Of a stretch of 64,000 nucleotides of DNA, positions 1 to 8,816 are shown in pieces. Position numbers and translations under genes: made by a program. Source of the DNA: Motilibacter rhizosphaerae (lineage in GTDB: Bacteria; Actinomycetota; Actinomycetes; Motilibacterales; Motilibacteraceae). The notes under the pieces were generated by a model. The model was not told the DNA's origin and made no database searches. It was given only the letters and a program-made list of their open reading frames with translations. The stretch lies in NCBI RefSeq assembly GCF_004216915.1, contig NZ_SGXD01000003.1, positions 124,001 to 188,000 on the forward strand, written 5' to 3'. Positions within the stretch are counted from its first letter, which is position 1; each line of letters opens with the position of its first letter.

Positions 1-2
1 CC

Positions 3-452
3 TGCGACAACCCGACCGCCACGATGGCCGACGCCCTGCGGAGCATGCAGGGACTCATCGACGAGCACGGCTGGGCGTTGCAGGGGGTCGAGGGCGAGGG
101 GAAGCGGCCACCCTTCACCTACACCGTCGGGCTCACGAGACGCGGGCTCCCCGAGCTGTGCATCACGGGCATCGAGGGCGAGCGCTCCGCGCCGTACCTC
201 AACGAGGCGGCGCGGGAGCTGGTGTCGGGCGGCGAGATCCGTCCGGGAGGCAGCGTGCACGTGCTGGGCATGCACTTCGAGGTCGTCGAGATGGCCTACG
301 CGCCGGCCCACCTCAACACGGCCGTGAACCTCTACGGCGACACCATCACCGGCTGGCAGCTCGTCTGGCCCGACCGGCACGGCCGCTGGCCCTGGGACGA
401 GCAGTGGGCGGAGCGCTGGGCGCAGCCGCTCCTCGGGGAGCTCAATGCCTGA
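3..452 (+). CDS. DUF4262 domain protein, 5'-truncated by the window edge
   Basis: The open frame runs without a stop from base 3 and reads C-D-N-P-T-A-T before the first in-window ATG at 24. DUF4262 proteins usually begin with a short cysteine-containing stretch of this kind, so the true start probably lies upstream and ATG 24 is internal. The body has the family's F-T-Y-T-V-G-L-T segment followed by a P-E-L-C-I-T-G segment. Molecular function of DUF4262 is unknown; the protein is small, soluble and has no signal peptide. It ends 9 bases before the next gene on the same strand, so the two may be cotranscribed. Confidence 0.8.
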   Translation, partial: CDNPTATMADALRSMQGLIDEHGWALQGVEGEGKRPPFTYTVGLTRRGLPELCITGIEGERSAPYLNEAARELVSGGEIRPGGSVHVLGMHFEVVEMAYAPAHLNTAVNLYGDTITGWQLVWPDRHGRWPWDEQWAERWAQPLLGELNA

Positions 453-461
453 CCGCGTACG

Positions 462-1886
462 GTGCCTGCCATGAGGAGGCAGGCCGGCGTCGCCGCAGGC
501 AACGCGGACACCGTGCGCACCGCGGTCGAGGTGCTGCGCGCCGGCGGCACAGCGGTCGATGCCGTCGTCGCGGCCGGCTTCGCCGCCGCCGTCTCCGAGC
601 CGACCCTGACCGGGCTCGGGGGCGGCGGGTTCCTCCTCGTCGACCGGCCCGGCAACGAGCCGGTGGTGCTCGACTTCTTCGTCAGCTCCCCGGGGCAGGG
701 CGCCGAGGTCGAGCCGCACATGGTGCCGGTGACGCTGCACTTCGAGGACGCCGACCAGGAGTTCCACGTGGGGTGGGGTTCCGTGGCGGTGCCCGGCTGC
801 CTCGACGGCTACATCGCCGCGCACGCGCGGTGGGGCCGGCTGCCGCTCTCCGACGTCGTCGCCCCTGCGCGCCGCCTCGGGCTCGAGGGCAGCGTGCTCG
901 ACGGCATCCAGGCGGGGCTGCTCGTGCTGCTGCGCGAGGTGCTGACGCTGTCCGCCGAAGGGCGGGAGCTGTACGGGCCCGGCGGGAACCTGCTGCAGCA
1001 AGGGGAGATCCAGCGCAACGAGGCGTACGCAGCGCTGCTCTCCTCGGTCGCCGCGGGCGAGGTGCGTTCGCTCGCCTCGGACGCCCTGGTCGAGGCGGCG
1101 GCGGCCGGGGGCGGCGTGCTGACGCGCGCGGACCTCGCGTCGTACGCCGTGGTGGAGCGCGCGCCGCTGCGCTTCACGCACGCCGCCGGCGAGGTGCTGA
1201 CGAACCCGCCTCCCTCTGTGGGCGGTTCGCGCGTCCTCGCTGCGCTGCAGCGGGTATCGGGAGGGGGTACGGCCGCGGACTGGGCGCAGAGCCTGACCTC
1301 CGCGCTCGTGCACGCGTCGGGTGTGCCGGCGCCGGCACCGCAGGTACGCCGCGGCACCACCCACATCAGCGTCGTCGACGCCGAGGGCACGGCGGCAGCG
1401 ATGACGACCTCGCTCGGCAGCTGCTCCGGGGTGTTCGTACCCGGCACCGGCGTGCAGCTCAACAACATGATGGGCGAGCTCGACCTGCACCCGGACGGCC
1501 TGCACGCGCTCGCGCCGGGGACGCGGATCGGCTCGATGACCGCACCGACCGTGGTCCGTGCCCCCGACGGCACCGTCACCGCGCTCGGTACCGGCGGCAG
1601 CGAGCGCATCCGCTCCACGATGACGTGCGTGCTGTCGCGGCTCCTCGACCGCGGCTCCGAGCTCGAGCAGGCAGTACGCGCGCCGCGGGTGCACTGGGAC
1701 GGCGAGCGGCTGCAGGTCGAGCCGGGGCTGCCCGAGGAGCCGCTGCGCGCGTACGCCGTCAACCGTTGGTCGCGGCCGGACCTGTACTTCGGCGGAGTGC
1801 ACGCCGTGCGCCGCTCCCCCGACGGCACGGTCACCGCGGTCGGCGACGACCGGCGCGGCGGGGTGGCCGCCGTCATCGACCTCTAG
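462..1886 (+). CDS. Gamma-glutamyltransferase family protein
   Basis: 474-residue Ntn-hydrolase of the gamma-glutamyltranspeptidase family, which autocleaves into two chains and hydrolyses or transfers gamma-glutamyl groups. The autoprocessing threonine is present: T-T-H-I-S-V-V-D at residues 299-306, with Thr299 as predicted nucleophile. A glycine-rich G-L-G-G-G-G-F loop sits near 51-57, N-N-M-M near 334-337 and a G-T-G-G-S-E-R substrate loop near 376-382. At 474 residues it is shorter than the usual ~550-580, and no signal peptide is seen, suggesting a cytoplasmic variant. GTG 462 is used here; ATG 471 is also possible. A second, catalytically doubtful relative lies at 40145-41152. It converges with the next gene, with only 4 bases between stops. 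Confidence 0.85.
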   Translation: MPAMRRQAGVAAGNADTVRTAVEVLRAGGTAVDAVVAAGFAAAVSEPTLTGLGGGGFLLVDRPGNEPVVLDFFVSSPGQGAEVEPHMVPVTLHFEDADQEFHVGWGSVAVPGCLDGYIAAHARWGRLPLSDVVAPARRLGLEGSVLDGIQAGLLVLLREVLTLSAEGRELYGPGGNLLQQGEIQRNEAYAALLSSVAAGEVRSLASDALVEAAAAGGGVLTRADLASYAVVERAPLRFTHAAGEVLTNPPPSVGGSRVLAALQRVSGGGTAADWAQSLTSALVHASGVPAPAPQVRRGTTHISVVDAEGTAAAMTTSLGSCSGVFVPGTGVQLNNMMGELDLHPDGLHALAPGTRIGSMTAPTVVRAPDGTVTALGTGGSERIRSTMTCVLSRLLDRGSELEQAVRAPRVHWDGERLQVEPGLPEEPLRAYAVNRWSRPDLYFGGVHAVRRSPDGTVTAVGDDRRGGVAAVIDL

Positions 1887-1890
1887 CGCG

Positions 1891-2658
1891 TCAGAAGACC
1901 GTGTAGCCGCCGTCGGTGACGAGCACCGTGCCGGTGGCGAAGGACGAGGCGTCGCTGGCGAGGTAGAGCAGGCTGGGCGCGATCTCCTCCGGAGTCGAGT
2001 AGCGCTGCATCGGCGCGTCCTCGATCCAGTTCTGGCGGTACTGCGGCTCGTCGACCGGCGCCATCTCGGTCTTGACGTAGCCGGGGGCGAGCGCATTGAC
2101 CCGGATCCCGAGCGGAGCCCACTCCGCGGCGAGCGACTTCGTGAGCTGGTGGACGGCGGCCTTCGAGGCGTTGTACGCCGGCTGCCACTGCGGCCGGTTG
2201 ACGACCAGCCCCGACATCGAGCCGATGTTGACGATGGTCCCGCGGCCGCGCTCGGCCATGTGGCGGCCGAACGCCTGGCAGCAGTTCCAGACACCGGTCA
2301 CGTTGGTGTCGATCACCTCCTGCCACTCGGCGTCGGTGACCTCGAGCGCGGGGCGGTGGACGCAGGTGCCGGCGTTGTTGACGAGCACGTCGACCCCGCC
2401 GAGCGCCTCGACGATCTCCTCGACGACGGCGTCGACCTCCGCGCGGCGGGAGACGTCGGCCCGGAAGGCGTGCGCGGAGATGCCCCGCTCGGCGAGGTCG
2501 GCCAGCACCAGCTCCGACTGCGCGGTGTCGCGGGCGAGGATCGCGACGGTTGCACCGGCCTCGCCGAGCGCGGTGGCGAACGCCCGTCCCAGCCCCCGGT
2601 TGCCGCCGGTGACCACCGCGGTGCGTCCGTCCAGTCGGAAGGCGTCCAGCACGCTCAT
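1891..2658 (-). CDS. SDR-family oxidoreductase
   Basis: 255-residue classical short-chain dehydrogenase/reductase. The NAD(P)-binding T-G-G-N-R-G-L-G lies at residues 17-24, N-N-A-G at 94-97, the active-site serine at about 147 and the catalytic Y-x-x-x-K at 162-166. The C-terminal P-G-Y-V-K-T-E-M and the T-D-G-G end are typical of the 3-oxoacyl-ACP reductase/glucose dehydrogenase-like branch. Substrate cannot be assigned. ATG 2658 is preceded on the minus strand by AGGAGCGAGGACGAAC, a reasonable ribosome site. It diverges from the phosphatase gene at 2722. Confidence 0.9.
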   Translation of the reverse strand: MSVLDAFRLDGRTAVVTGGNRGLGRAFATALGEAGATVAILARDTAQSELVLADLAERGISAHAFRADVSRRAEVDAVVEEIVEALGGVDVLVNNAGTCVHRPALEVTDAEWQEVIDTNVTGVWNCCQAFGRHMAERGRGTIVNIGSMSGLVVNRPQWQPAYNASKAAVHQLTKSLAAEWAPLGIRVNALAPGYVKTEMAPVDEPQYRQNWIEDAPMQRYSTPEEIAPSLLYLASDASSFATGTVLVTDGGYTVF

Positions 2659-2709
2659 GTTCGTCCTCGCTCCTGTCGTCGTCGACGCTCGGAGCGTACG
2701 GCGTCCGGG

Positions 2710-2715
2710 TAGCGT
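2710..2715 (+). promoter_or_regulatory. Candidate -10 box for a leaderless transcript
   Basis: TAGCGT sits six bases before the GTG at 2722, and no Shine-Dalgarno lies between. The same arrangement recurs at 32297, 54845 and elsewhere in this window, fitting leaderless transcription as common in actinobacteria. Motif seen; function inferred. Confidence 0.5.
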
Positions 2716-2721
2716 CGCAGT

Positions 2722-3318
2722 GTGGACGTCAGCGCAGGGCTCCCGCACGCCTCGGTCGCGAACCTGCACTTCGTCACGCCCGCGCTCGCCATCGGCGGGG
2801 ACCTGGACGCGTACGACCCGCACCTCGCGGGCCGCCAGCTCGACGAGATCGCCGCGCTCGGCATCACCCGCATCGTCGACTGCCGACTCGAGTGGGACGA
2901 CGCCGAGCTCGTGGCCGAGCGGCAGCCGCAGATCGCGTACCTCCACCACGGCATGGACGACGCCGGCCAGCGCGTACCGGCCGCGTGGTTCGACGAGGCC
3001 CTGCGCTTCGTGACCAGCGGCGGGCGCGACGCCGTCGTGCTCGCGCACTGCCACATGGGCATCAACCGCGGGCCGTCGCTCGGCTTCGCGCTGCTGCTCG
3101 CGCAGGGCTGGGACCCGATCGGCGCCATCTCCGCGATCCGCACGGCGCGGCCCGTCGCCAACGTCTGGTACGCGGAGGATGCCCTCCGCTGGCACCACGG
3201 CCGGCGGGGTACGAACCCGCGGGAGGACCTGAAGCGGCTCGCCGCGTGGCGGAAGAAGAACCCGCTGGACGTCGTGCGGATCATCCGCGGCGTGCGCGAG
3301 GCGGAGGGTCGGAAGTAG
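2722..3318 (+). CDS. Dual-specificity/tyrosine phosphatase-like protein
   Basis: 198-residue protein with the cysteine-phosphatase signature H-C-H-M-G-I-N-R-G-P-S at residues 109-119: nucleophile Cys110 and phosphate-binding Arg116, five residues apart as in the C-x5-R family. The H-G-M-D-D segment around residues 76-80 could supply the general-acid aspartate. The N-terminal half, with an I-T-R-I-V-D-C-R strand, fits a compact dual-specificity phosphatase fold. Substrate is unknown and could be a phosphoprotein or a small molecule. No signal peptide. The start GTG has a TAGCGT box six bases upstream and no ribosome site, so it is probably leaderless. Confidence 0.8.
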   Translation: MDVSAGLPHASVANLHFVTPALAIGGDLDAYDPHLAGRQLDEIAALGITRIVDCRLEWDDAELVAERQPQIAYLHHGMDDAGQRVPAAWFDEALRFVTSGGRDAVVLAHCHMGINRGPSLGFALLLAQGWDPIGAISAIRTARPVANVWYAEDALRWHHGRRGTNPREDLKRLAAWRKKNPLDVVRIIRGVREAEGRK

Positions 3319-3354
3319 GGCCAGAGGACCATTGCTTGCTCGGCTAGCGTTCGG

Positions 3355-3513
3355 ATGAGCTTCCTCGTGCTGTCCACCTCGGCGTTCGAGGACGGACGCA
3401 ATGTACGCACGACGCCGACGGTGCCAGCCACGTGGCAGATCTGTGCCATGGCGTACCTCCCCTCCCGCATGCAGCCGATGCTGGCTGGGCAGCGGGGGAA
3501 CTCGGCTCGATGA
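3355..3513 (+). CDS. Possible 52-residue orphan peptide
   Basis: A short frame starts at ATG 3355 with TAGCGT four bases upstream (3345-3350), the same -10-like hexamer seen before leaderless genes in this window. The product has two cysteines-free hydrophobic patches, one real cysteine and no recognisable domain. Nothing else was recognised between 3319 and 3591. It may be spurious: the stop coincides with the start of other open frames and no family is recognised. Confidence 0.22.
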   Translation: MSFLVLSTSAFEDGRNVRTTPTVPATWQICAMAYLPSRMQPMLAGQRGNSAR

Positions 3514-3591
3514 CCCTGCCAGGCGGACTGGCGCGATCACGTCCATCAGGGACAGATGGGCGACCGAACGGCACGAGGCGGAGGCCAAGAC

Positions 3592-3966
3592 GTGATCAAG
3601 CTCATCGACCTCCCGGCGACCCCCGCGGCCCCACGTCGGGACGGTGATGGCCGCCCGCGCCTCAGCTCTGCGGAAGTCCCCATGACTGGCCCGGCCAGCG
3701 TCGTGCGCGGGGCCGACATCCTGCTGTCCGCGACGCTGCCGGAGGGTCCGAGCCTGGTCCTGGTGCAGCGCGCCTTCGGCAGCACGTGGCTCCCCGTGGC
3801 GCCACCCTTGCGGACCAACGGCGGCGACGTTCGGGTCTTGGTCACGACGCGCGGGAGCGGCTGCCCATGCTTCCGCATGATGGTCGCTGTCGACGGCACG
3901 ATGGCGACCTCGTCCGCCGTCTCAGTGAAAGTGCTGCCGCAGCAGGGCACTCACGGCCGCGACTGA
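3592..3966 (+). CDS. Small protein with an Ig-like repeat; possibly a remnant of a secreted protein
   Basis: Starting at GTG 3592, which follows GGAGG at 3580-3584 with good spacing, the frame encodes 124 residues. From about residue 36 it reads like one bacterial Ig-like beta-sandwich repeat: an A-D-I-L-L-S-A-T-L strand, L-V-L-V-Q-R with G-S-T-W, then V-R-V-L-V-T-T and a final S-A-V-S-V-K-V-L strand. Such modules normally sit in tandem inside secreted or surface proteins, yet this frame has no signal peptide and only one copy. It may be the C-terminal relic of a larger gene or a standalone protein. It converges on the LuxR-like regulator. Confidence 0.4.
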   Translation: MIKLIDLPATPAAPRRDGDGRPRLSSAEVPMTGPASVVRGADILLSATLPEGPSLVLVQRAFGSTWLPVAPPLRTNGGDVRVLVTTRGSGCPCFRMMVAVDGTMATSSAVSVKVLPQQGTHGRD

Positions 3967-3996
3967 AGCGCAGCCTCCTCCCGCCGCGCCCAGTCC

Positions 3997-4689
3997 TCAG
4001 GCCGCGTCGAGCAAGCCGGTCTGCTGCGCCCTGATCGCCAGCTGGAAGCGGGTCGACGCTCCCAACTCCTCCTGCAGGGCGGCGATGACACGAGCCAGCG
4101 TGCGCACGGAGATGTCGAGACGCCTCGCGATGGCGGTGTCGCTGTCACCTGCCGCGAGAGCGCGGAGTACGAGGAGACGCCGCTCCTGGGCGTCCTCCTT
4201 CTCCTGCATGGAGCGCGAGGTGCGCCACGCGTCCTCGAAGAGCCGCATCGCCAGCGCGACCACACCGGGGTCCTCGGAGAGGACAGCCGAGTCCGCCCAG
4301 TTCTCCGGGTCCGTCGCCACGATCACCAGGCGCCTGTCCAAGACGGACAGCCGCGTCGGTACCGGCGCCAGGCGCTGCTCCGCGCCTGCCGCGGACTCGG
4401 CGAGGAGGTGCTGGCGCACCGGTGCCGGCTGCGACCACAAGCGGTGGGCGTAGACCTCACGGAGGACGAACCCGTGCGACAGCAGCCACCTGCTCTCCTC
4501 CAGCATCGTGGCGGCGAACGACGGGTCGAGGAACCCCTGCCCGTAGTCGGCCGGATAGAGGGCCAGCTCTTCGCGGGCCCGCCTGCTGCTCGAGGTCAAG
4601 CGGTCCTGGATCGCGTCGGCTCCGTGCACGGTGGGCACCTCCGGCCGTGCGGCAAGCGCCTGAAGCGCAGCCATGAGGGGGAAGCGCAT
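3997..4689 (-). CDS. LuxR-type HTH transcriptional regulator
   Basis: 230 residues from ATG 4689, which has a strong GGAGGAGAC site immediately upstream. An in-frame extension further 5' lacks a comparable site and is not used. The C-terminal ~65 residues form a LuxR-type helix-turn-helix with D-T-A-I-A-R-R-L-D-I-S-V-R-T-L at about 183-197. The N-terminal 160 residues resemble the helical/phospholipase-D-like sensory half seen in many streptomycete LuxR orphans, with no receiver aspartate pattern. The gene diverges from the secreted protein at 4928 across 238 bases, so that gene is the obvious candidate target. Confidence 0.7.
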   Translation of the reverse strand: MRFPLMAALQALAARPEVPTVHGADAIQDRLTSSSRRAREELALYPADYGQGFLDPSFAATMLEESRWLLSHGFVLREVYAHRLWSQPAPVRQHLLAESAAGAEQRLAPVPTRLSVLDRRLVIVATDPENWADSAVLSEDPGVVALAMRLFEDAWRTSRSMQEKEDAQERRLLVLRALAAGDSDTAIARRLDISVRTLARVIAALQEELGASTRFQLAIRAQQTGLLDAA

Positions 4690-4927
4690 GTCTCCTCCAG
4701 TCGAGTGCCAGACGTCCTGGCCGAGGACGTGCTCATCGAACTCCTCGGCGCGAGCAGGGAGGGACCGTTGCTCCACGTGGGTGACGCCTTGTCCGGTCGC
4801 TGCCACCGGCTCGTCCGCCGCGGTCCGACTGCCGACACTCGAGGCATCGCAACGCCGCGTCCGCCCGAGGAGGCCAGGCGGCACTGACCGTCGCCCCTCC
4901 TCCGTACCTCATTTGCCAGGAGCCGTC

Positions 4928-5806
4928 ATGATCGTCCGGCGCGTCCTCACTGCAGCGCTCGCCCTCGTCACCCTGCTCGTCCCGGTCGCAGGCTTCGGGA
5001 CCGCTGCCCGGGCGGATGACGCGTACCCGCTGCCGAAGCACGCGTGTCCCGTCTACCTGGTGCAGCTGCGAGTCCAGTTCTACGTGAACTGTGAGCATCC
5101 GAAAGCTGGTGCAGGCCCGGTTGCCGTGTTCGGCGGGACTGTCGATCCGGGGAACAACGTGAGTCCGTGGGGCGACGCGGACCAGCCCGGGCAGACTCGT
5201 GCTGGCAACTTCATCGATCTAACCGGACTCGTCGTCAGGAACGTGCCGCCGGTGCCGGGCGTCTGCTGGGGCCACTGCTACGAGCCGTTCGCCGCGGGCG
5301 GTTCGGTCACCGCGACAGTACTGGCAGCGCCGCCGCGGTCACTCGGGTCCGCGCCGGTGGAGTCCGACGGCAGCTTCAAGATCAAGCACGTTTTCATCCC
5401 CGTCACGGGGTCGGTGATCCTGCACTACAGCGGCAACGGTGACGCACCAGCTGCGGACAACGGCCTGCTGCTGTCGGACGAGTACTTGAACGTCTTCGCC
5501 ACCGCAGCGTGGAGCGCACGCGTCAGGCCTGTCACCGTCAAGCGCGGGAGCCGCGTCGTGATTACCGCCACGTTCCGCGACCCTGCGAGCCACGCGCCCA
5601 TCCGGCACAGCAGCTGCCGCGTCGAACAGCGCCAGACTCATGGGCCACTGGTACCTCTGTTCGGCAAGGGGGAGCAGTCCTACACCGACAGCCAGGGAGT
5701 CTGCACGGTCACGTGGGTGCCGACGCAGCAGGGTGCCTACGAGGCCGCCGTCTACTTGGACGGCTGGTCCACCCTCGCGGGCTGGTGGCCCGTGTCGGTG
5801 AGGTAG
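4928..5806 (+). CDS. Secreted protein with C-terminal Ig-like region, unknown function
   Basis: 292 residues from ATG 4928, preceded by CAGGAGCCGTC. Residues 1-29 form a Sec signal peptide: R-R, a long hydrophobic stretch, then cleavage after A-R-A. The mature part has about eight cysteines, including a C-W-G-H-C pair, and a C-terminal segment (about 200-292) with the strand pattern of a bacterial Ig-like domain ending W-W-P-V-S-V-R. No catalytic motif was recognised. It stands opposite the LuxR-like regulator and is one of several orphan exported proteins in this stretch. Confidence 0.65.
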   Translation: MIVRRVLTAALALVTLLVPVAGFGTAARADDAYPLPKHACPVYLVQLRVQFYVNCEHPKAGAGPVAVFGGTVDPGNNVSPWGDADQPGQTRAGNFIDLTGLVVRNVPPVPGVCWGHCYEPFAAGGSVTATVLAAPPRSLGSAPVESDGSFKIKHVFIPVTGSVILHYSGNGDAPAADNGLLLSDEYLNVFATAAWSARVRPVTVKRGSRVVITATFRDPASHAPIRHSSCRVEQRQTHGPLVPLFGKGEQSYTDSQGVCTVTWVPTQQGAYEAAVYLDGWSTLAGWWPVSVR

Positions 5807-5881
5807 TGCCGTGGCGTCGAGTTCCGCGCGCTCCCGCTTGCCGGCGGGACCGGTCACACGACGTCCCGCGCCGTTGACGCG

Positions 5882-6124
5882 TCAGGCGCTGTAGCCGTAC
5901 GTGCTGGGCTGCCAGTCGTCGCTCGGCATGAGGATCCAGAGAAGCGGATAGACGAGGATCTGTGAGCCCGGCAGCACGATCATCGTGAGCACGAACAGCA
6001 CGCGCGTGGGCCAGGGGTCGATGCCGAAGCGGCGGCCGAGGCCGGCGCAGACGCCTCCGATGATGCGGCCCGAGGTGGGGCGCGAGAGGCCGGCGGTGGC
6101 GAGGCTGTCGTGGATGCTGCCCAT
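5882..6124 (-). CDS. PspC domain membrane protein
   Basis: 80-residue PspC-family protein. It has the family's G-R-I-I-G-G-V-C-A-G-L-G segment, the D-P-W-P-T-R-V-L-F-V turn and one strongly hydrophobic membrane segment ending P-L-L-W-I-L-M-P. Full-length PspC of the phage-shock response senses envelope stress, but standalone short versions like this are common in actinobacteria and their role is unclear. The start is ATG 6124; an AAGGG lies about eight bases upstream. No other psp genes are nearby. Confidence 0.85.
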   Translation of the reverse strand: MGSIHDSLATAGLSRPTSGRIIGGVCAGLGRRFGIDPWPTRVLFVLTMIVLPGSQILVYPLLWILMPSDDWQPSTYGYSA

Positions 6125-6283
6125 GGGAGGAGCCCTTCAGGAGTACGTGCGTGCTGACGTCTCCAGACTGCTCGCGCACGCTGCCACGGACATCAGGGAC
6201 AGCCCCTGGCTGAGCCCTGGTCATGGCACCAGGGTCGCCCCTGAGAGTGCCCGAGGTTTCGATCACACGCCCTGCTGATGTCG

Positions 6284-7081
6284 TCAGCTCGAGGCGCGCT
6301 CCCTGCGCGCCACCGTCGCCGGCACGAAGGGCACGTCCACCCGGCAGCCGACGCCCGTTGTGCAGTCCTTCCGCGCAGCGGAGACGGACGACATGTCCGT
6401 GGTCACCCGGACCGACTGGACGGGCGGCGACGCGTTACCCGGCGTACCTGCGGGGAGCACCCAGAACCGGCCCGGACGTGGACCGGTGCCCCGGCTGCTC
6501 GTCGTCGGAGGCATCGCGGTGGGCAGGATGACGGGAGAAGTGCCGACCGGTCTGCCGAAATGCACCTCGCCAACGATCGGGCCGTAGCCGCGGTTCGTCA
6601 GGGACTGCATCTACAGCCGCGTGGGGTTCTCATGGGAGTCGAACGACCTCTCGCGGATGATGATTATCCCGGCGCTCTGGAAGCACCCGAACTCCCCGAC
6701 GCTCAGCGTGAACGACAGCGGGCGCGGATCCTCGGGCAGCCGCTGGACGTGCGATAACGCTCCGGGCGCGAGCGGTCCGTCCTTGCGCTGCATCCGCATC
6801 CGGACGCGGTCGACGACCCCGTCTGCCTCGACAGGAGCGGTGGCGGTGAGGTCGGGTGCGCTCTGAGATACGTCGACCTGGAACTGCGAGGTCGATGACG
6901 CGAGGAGCGCTGGCTTCTCTTGCGCGAGCGCGTCGAACGGGCGGTCCGCCGACCAGATGGCGATGTAGCCCATCGTCGCGGGAGCGGCCGATGCCGTACG
7001 TGCCAGTCCTGCCACGACCCCCAGCGCTGCGAGCAGGACCATAACGGCCGTCGTTGCCGCCGATCCTCGCAACCTCGCCAT
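6284..7081 (-). pseudogene. Secreted orphan protein interrupted by an in-frame TAG
   Basis: ATG 7081 starts a clear signal peptide (hydrophobic core, then T-A-S-A) and an exported protein that stops at TAG, bases 6613-6611. The very next codon, 6610-6608, is ATG in the same frame, and the frame stays open for 108 more codons to 6284. The text on both sides of the stop reads as a continuous beta-rich secreted protein. The downstream half has no signal peptide or ribosome site of its own. The simplest reading is one ~265-residue gene with a single nonsense mutation. Two adjacent genes, readthrough or a base-call error are alternatives. No family is recognised. Confidence 0.5.
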
Positions 7082-7338
7082 GCCCGCCCCCAGGTCCAAG
7101 ATCCCGACTTCACGTTCCCTCATCCGCCAACGAGGAAAACGGCTTCGGCCCTGTCGCCCTACGCGGGTGGCAGGTGCTCCTACGGAACGACGTGCGGGCG
7201 TACGACGGTGGGGGTGCTCCGCCTGCGCTGGGGACCTGGAGAGCACGACGTGCTCCAAGTGGTGGATCTGCTGGCAGTTTCCTGCCAGGGAGGTCGTGAG
7301 ATCGCCGGCCTCGTCGATCCTCGTCGAGAGAGCCCGCC

Positions 7339-8634
7339 GTGACGCGGCGCGCCGCCCACCGCGAGAGGATCTCCGAATTGAGTAGGATCACCAGGACCAG
7401 GGTCCGTCTCCTCACGCCCCTGCTCGCCCTGCTGCCGTTCGCGCAGATGGCTCCGGCCTGTGCGGACGTGACGAGCGTGTTCCCGGTGAGTCCGCAGACC
7501 GGTCAGCCGATGGTCGATTACATCGGGGACGGCTGGATGGACGGCAGCCAGCTGGACCAGTTCGACGGACTGCCCTGGGACGCCTTCCACGCCGTCTACA
7601 CCGTCACTGCGGTCTACACGCAGGCGGCGAAGGACTCGGGGCACTGCCTCGGCCAGGATGCCACGGACCTCGCGCACCCGGTCGTCGTGCAGTGGCGCTG
7701 CGGGTGGTACGGAGGGACCACGACTCCTGACGGCACCACTGAGTTCCCCGTGGGCGCTCAGATTCCAGACTGGCGACTGAGTCCCGCCGGCGGCCTCATG
7801 CTGCCGGTGGGCGGCAAGTCCCTCATGTCGAGTGGCTGGGACTTGATCGACGGAGCCGGTGGTGCGCTCCGCCAGGCCACGCCGACGGGTCCGACGACCG
7901 TGCCGCAGCCGGGCAGTGCCTACGTCAACCCTCCTGGCACTGACTCCCGCGGGTCGCTCGCGATCATGAAGCGGGGCTTCACCCCAGTTTGCGAGTCGAC
8001 CGGAGCACCCTGGGGCGCGGCGGCAAGCTGCTTCACGAGCGCTCCTGCCGATCAGCGCGCACACGGCAGCCTCCCGTCGACTGACAAGACTGGCAACCTC
8101 TCCTACGTCTCCGCGGTGAAGCAGGGCTTGGAGGGGCGTGCGATGCCCGGCCAGGGCGCGGCGTACTCCGTGTTCACCCTGACCACCGGCACCACGAGCC
8201 ACACCTTCTACATCACCGACGACACGACGATCCGAGCGTTGCTGCCCTTCAACGTGCCCGTCGTGGTGACCCAGGCGGACTGCAACCGCTATGGCTGCGT
8301 CCCCGGGCCATCCTTCTCGTGGCGGTCCGACCCCGGTCCGCGGGTCAAGCTGTGGGGGGCGGTGGACCGCGCGCGACACGTAACGATCACGGAGAACTGG
8401 GGCAGCGGGCCAGCCAGCCTCGGAGGTGTGCTGCGGACGCTGGACCGGGTGGAGGTTCGCGACGCGGTGACGAAGATGCTCGTGTACAGCGGTTCCACGG
8501 ATTACCGGAGCGGCATGTTTGGCAATCTCGTCTTCCGGTTGCCCGCGAAGGCGGGGCACCGGCTCGTCGTGACGCACTCGGGTCCGTACGGCGAGGTGAC
8601 GATCCCGAGCAGCGTCACGCTCACGACGTTGTGA
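7339..8634 (+). CDS. Large secreted orphan protein
   Basis: 431 residues from GTG 7339. TTG 7378, which follows GAGAGGATCTCCGAA with ideal spacing, gives a tidier signal peptide and may be the real start. A hydrophobic stretch and A-C-A cleavage site mark export. The mature protein has cysteine pairs (C-L-G, W-R-C-G, C-N-R-Y-G-C) and a beta-rich C-terminal third (V-K-L-W-G-A-V, H-V-T-I-T-E-N-W) that could be an Ig-like or adhesive domain. No enzymatic motif was recognised. It is divergent from the interrupted gene at 6284-7081, with 257 bases between them. Confidence 0.6.
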   Translation: MTRRAAHRERISELSRITRTRVRLLTPLLALLPFAQMAPACADVTSVFPVSPQTGQPMVDYIGDGWMDGSQLDQFDGLPWDAFHAVYTVTAVYTQAAKDSGHCLGQDATDLAHPVVVQWRCGWYGGTTTPDGTTEFPVGAQIPDWRLSPAGGLMLPVGGKSLMSSGWDLIDGAGGALRQATPTGPTTVPQPGSAYVNPPGTDSRGSLAIMKRGFTPVCESTGAPWGAAASCFTSAPADQRAHGSLPSTDKTGNLSYVSAVKQGLEGRAMPGQGAAYSVFTLTTGTTSHTFYITDDTTIRALLPFNVPVVVTQADCNRYGCVPGPSFSWRSDPGPRVKLWGAVDRARHVTITENWGSGPASLGGVLRTLDRVEVRDAVTKMLVYSGSTDYRSGMFGNLVFRLPAKAGHRLVVTHSGPYGEVTIPSSVTLTTL

Positions 8635-8816
8635 TTCTCGAGCCCCCCGGTGCTCACCCGCTCGCCCCGACTCGACCAGTCGCCTCACACAGCGGTGGAG
8701 CAGCTGGCCTTGTCGAGCAAGGGAAGCACTCCCACCCACTGGAAGCCGGGCAGCGGGAGGGGCATACGGCGACTGAGTGTGGTTCCACTTCCGATTCTGG
8801 CAAGAAGGAGACGCGG

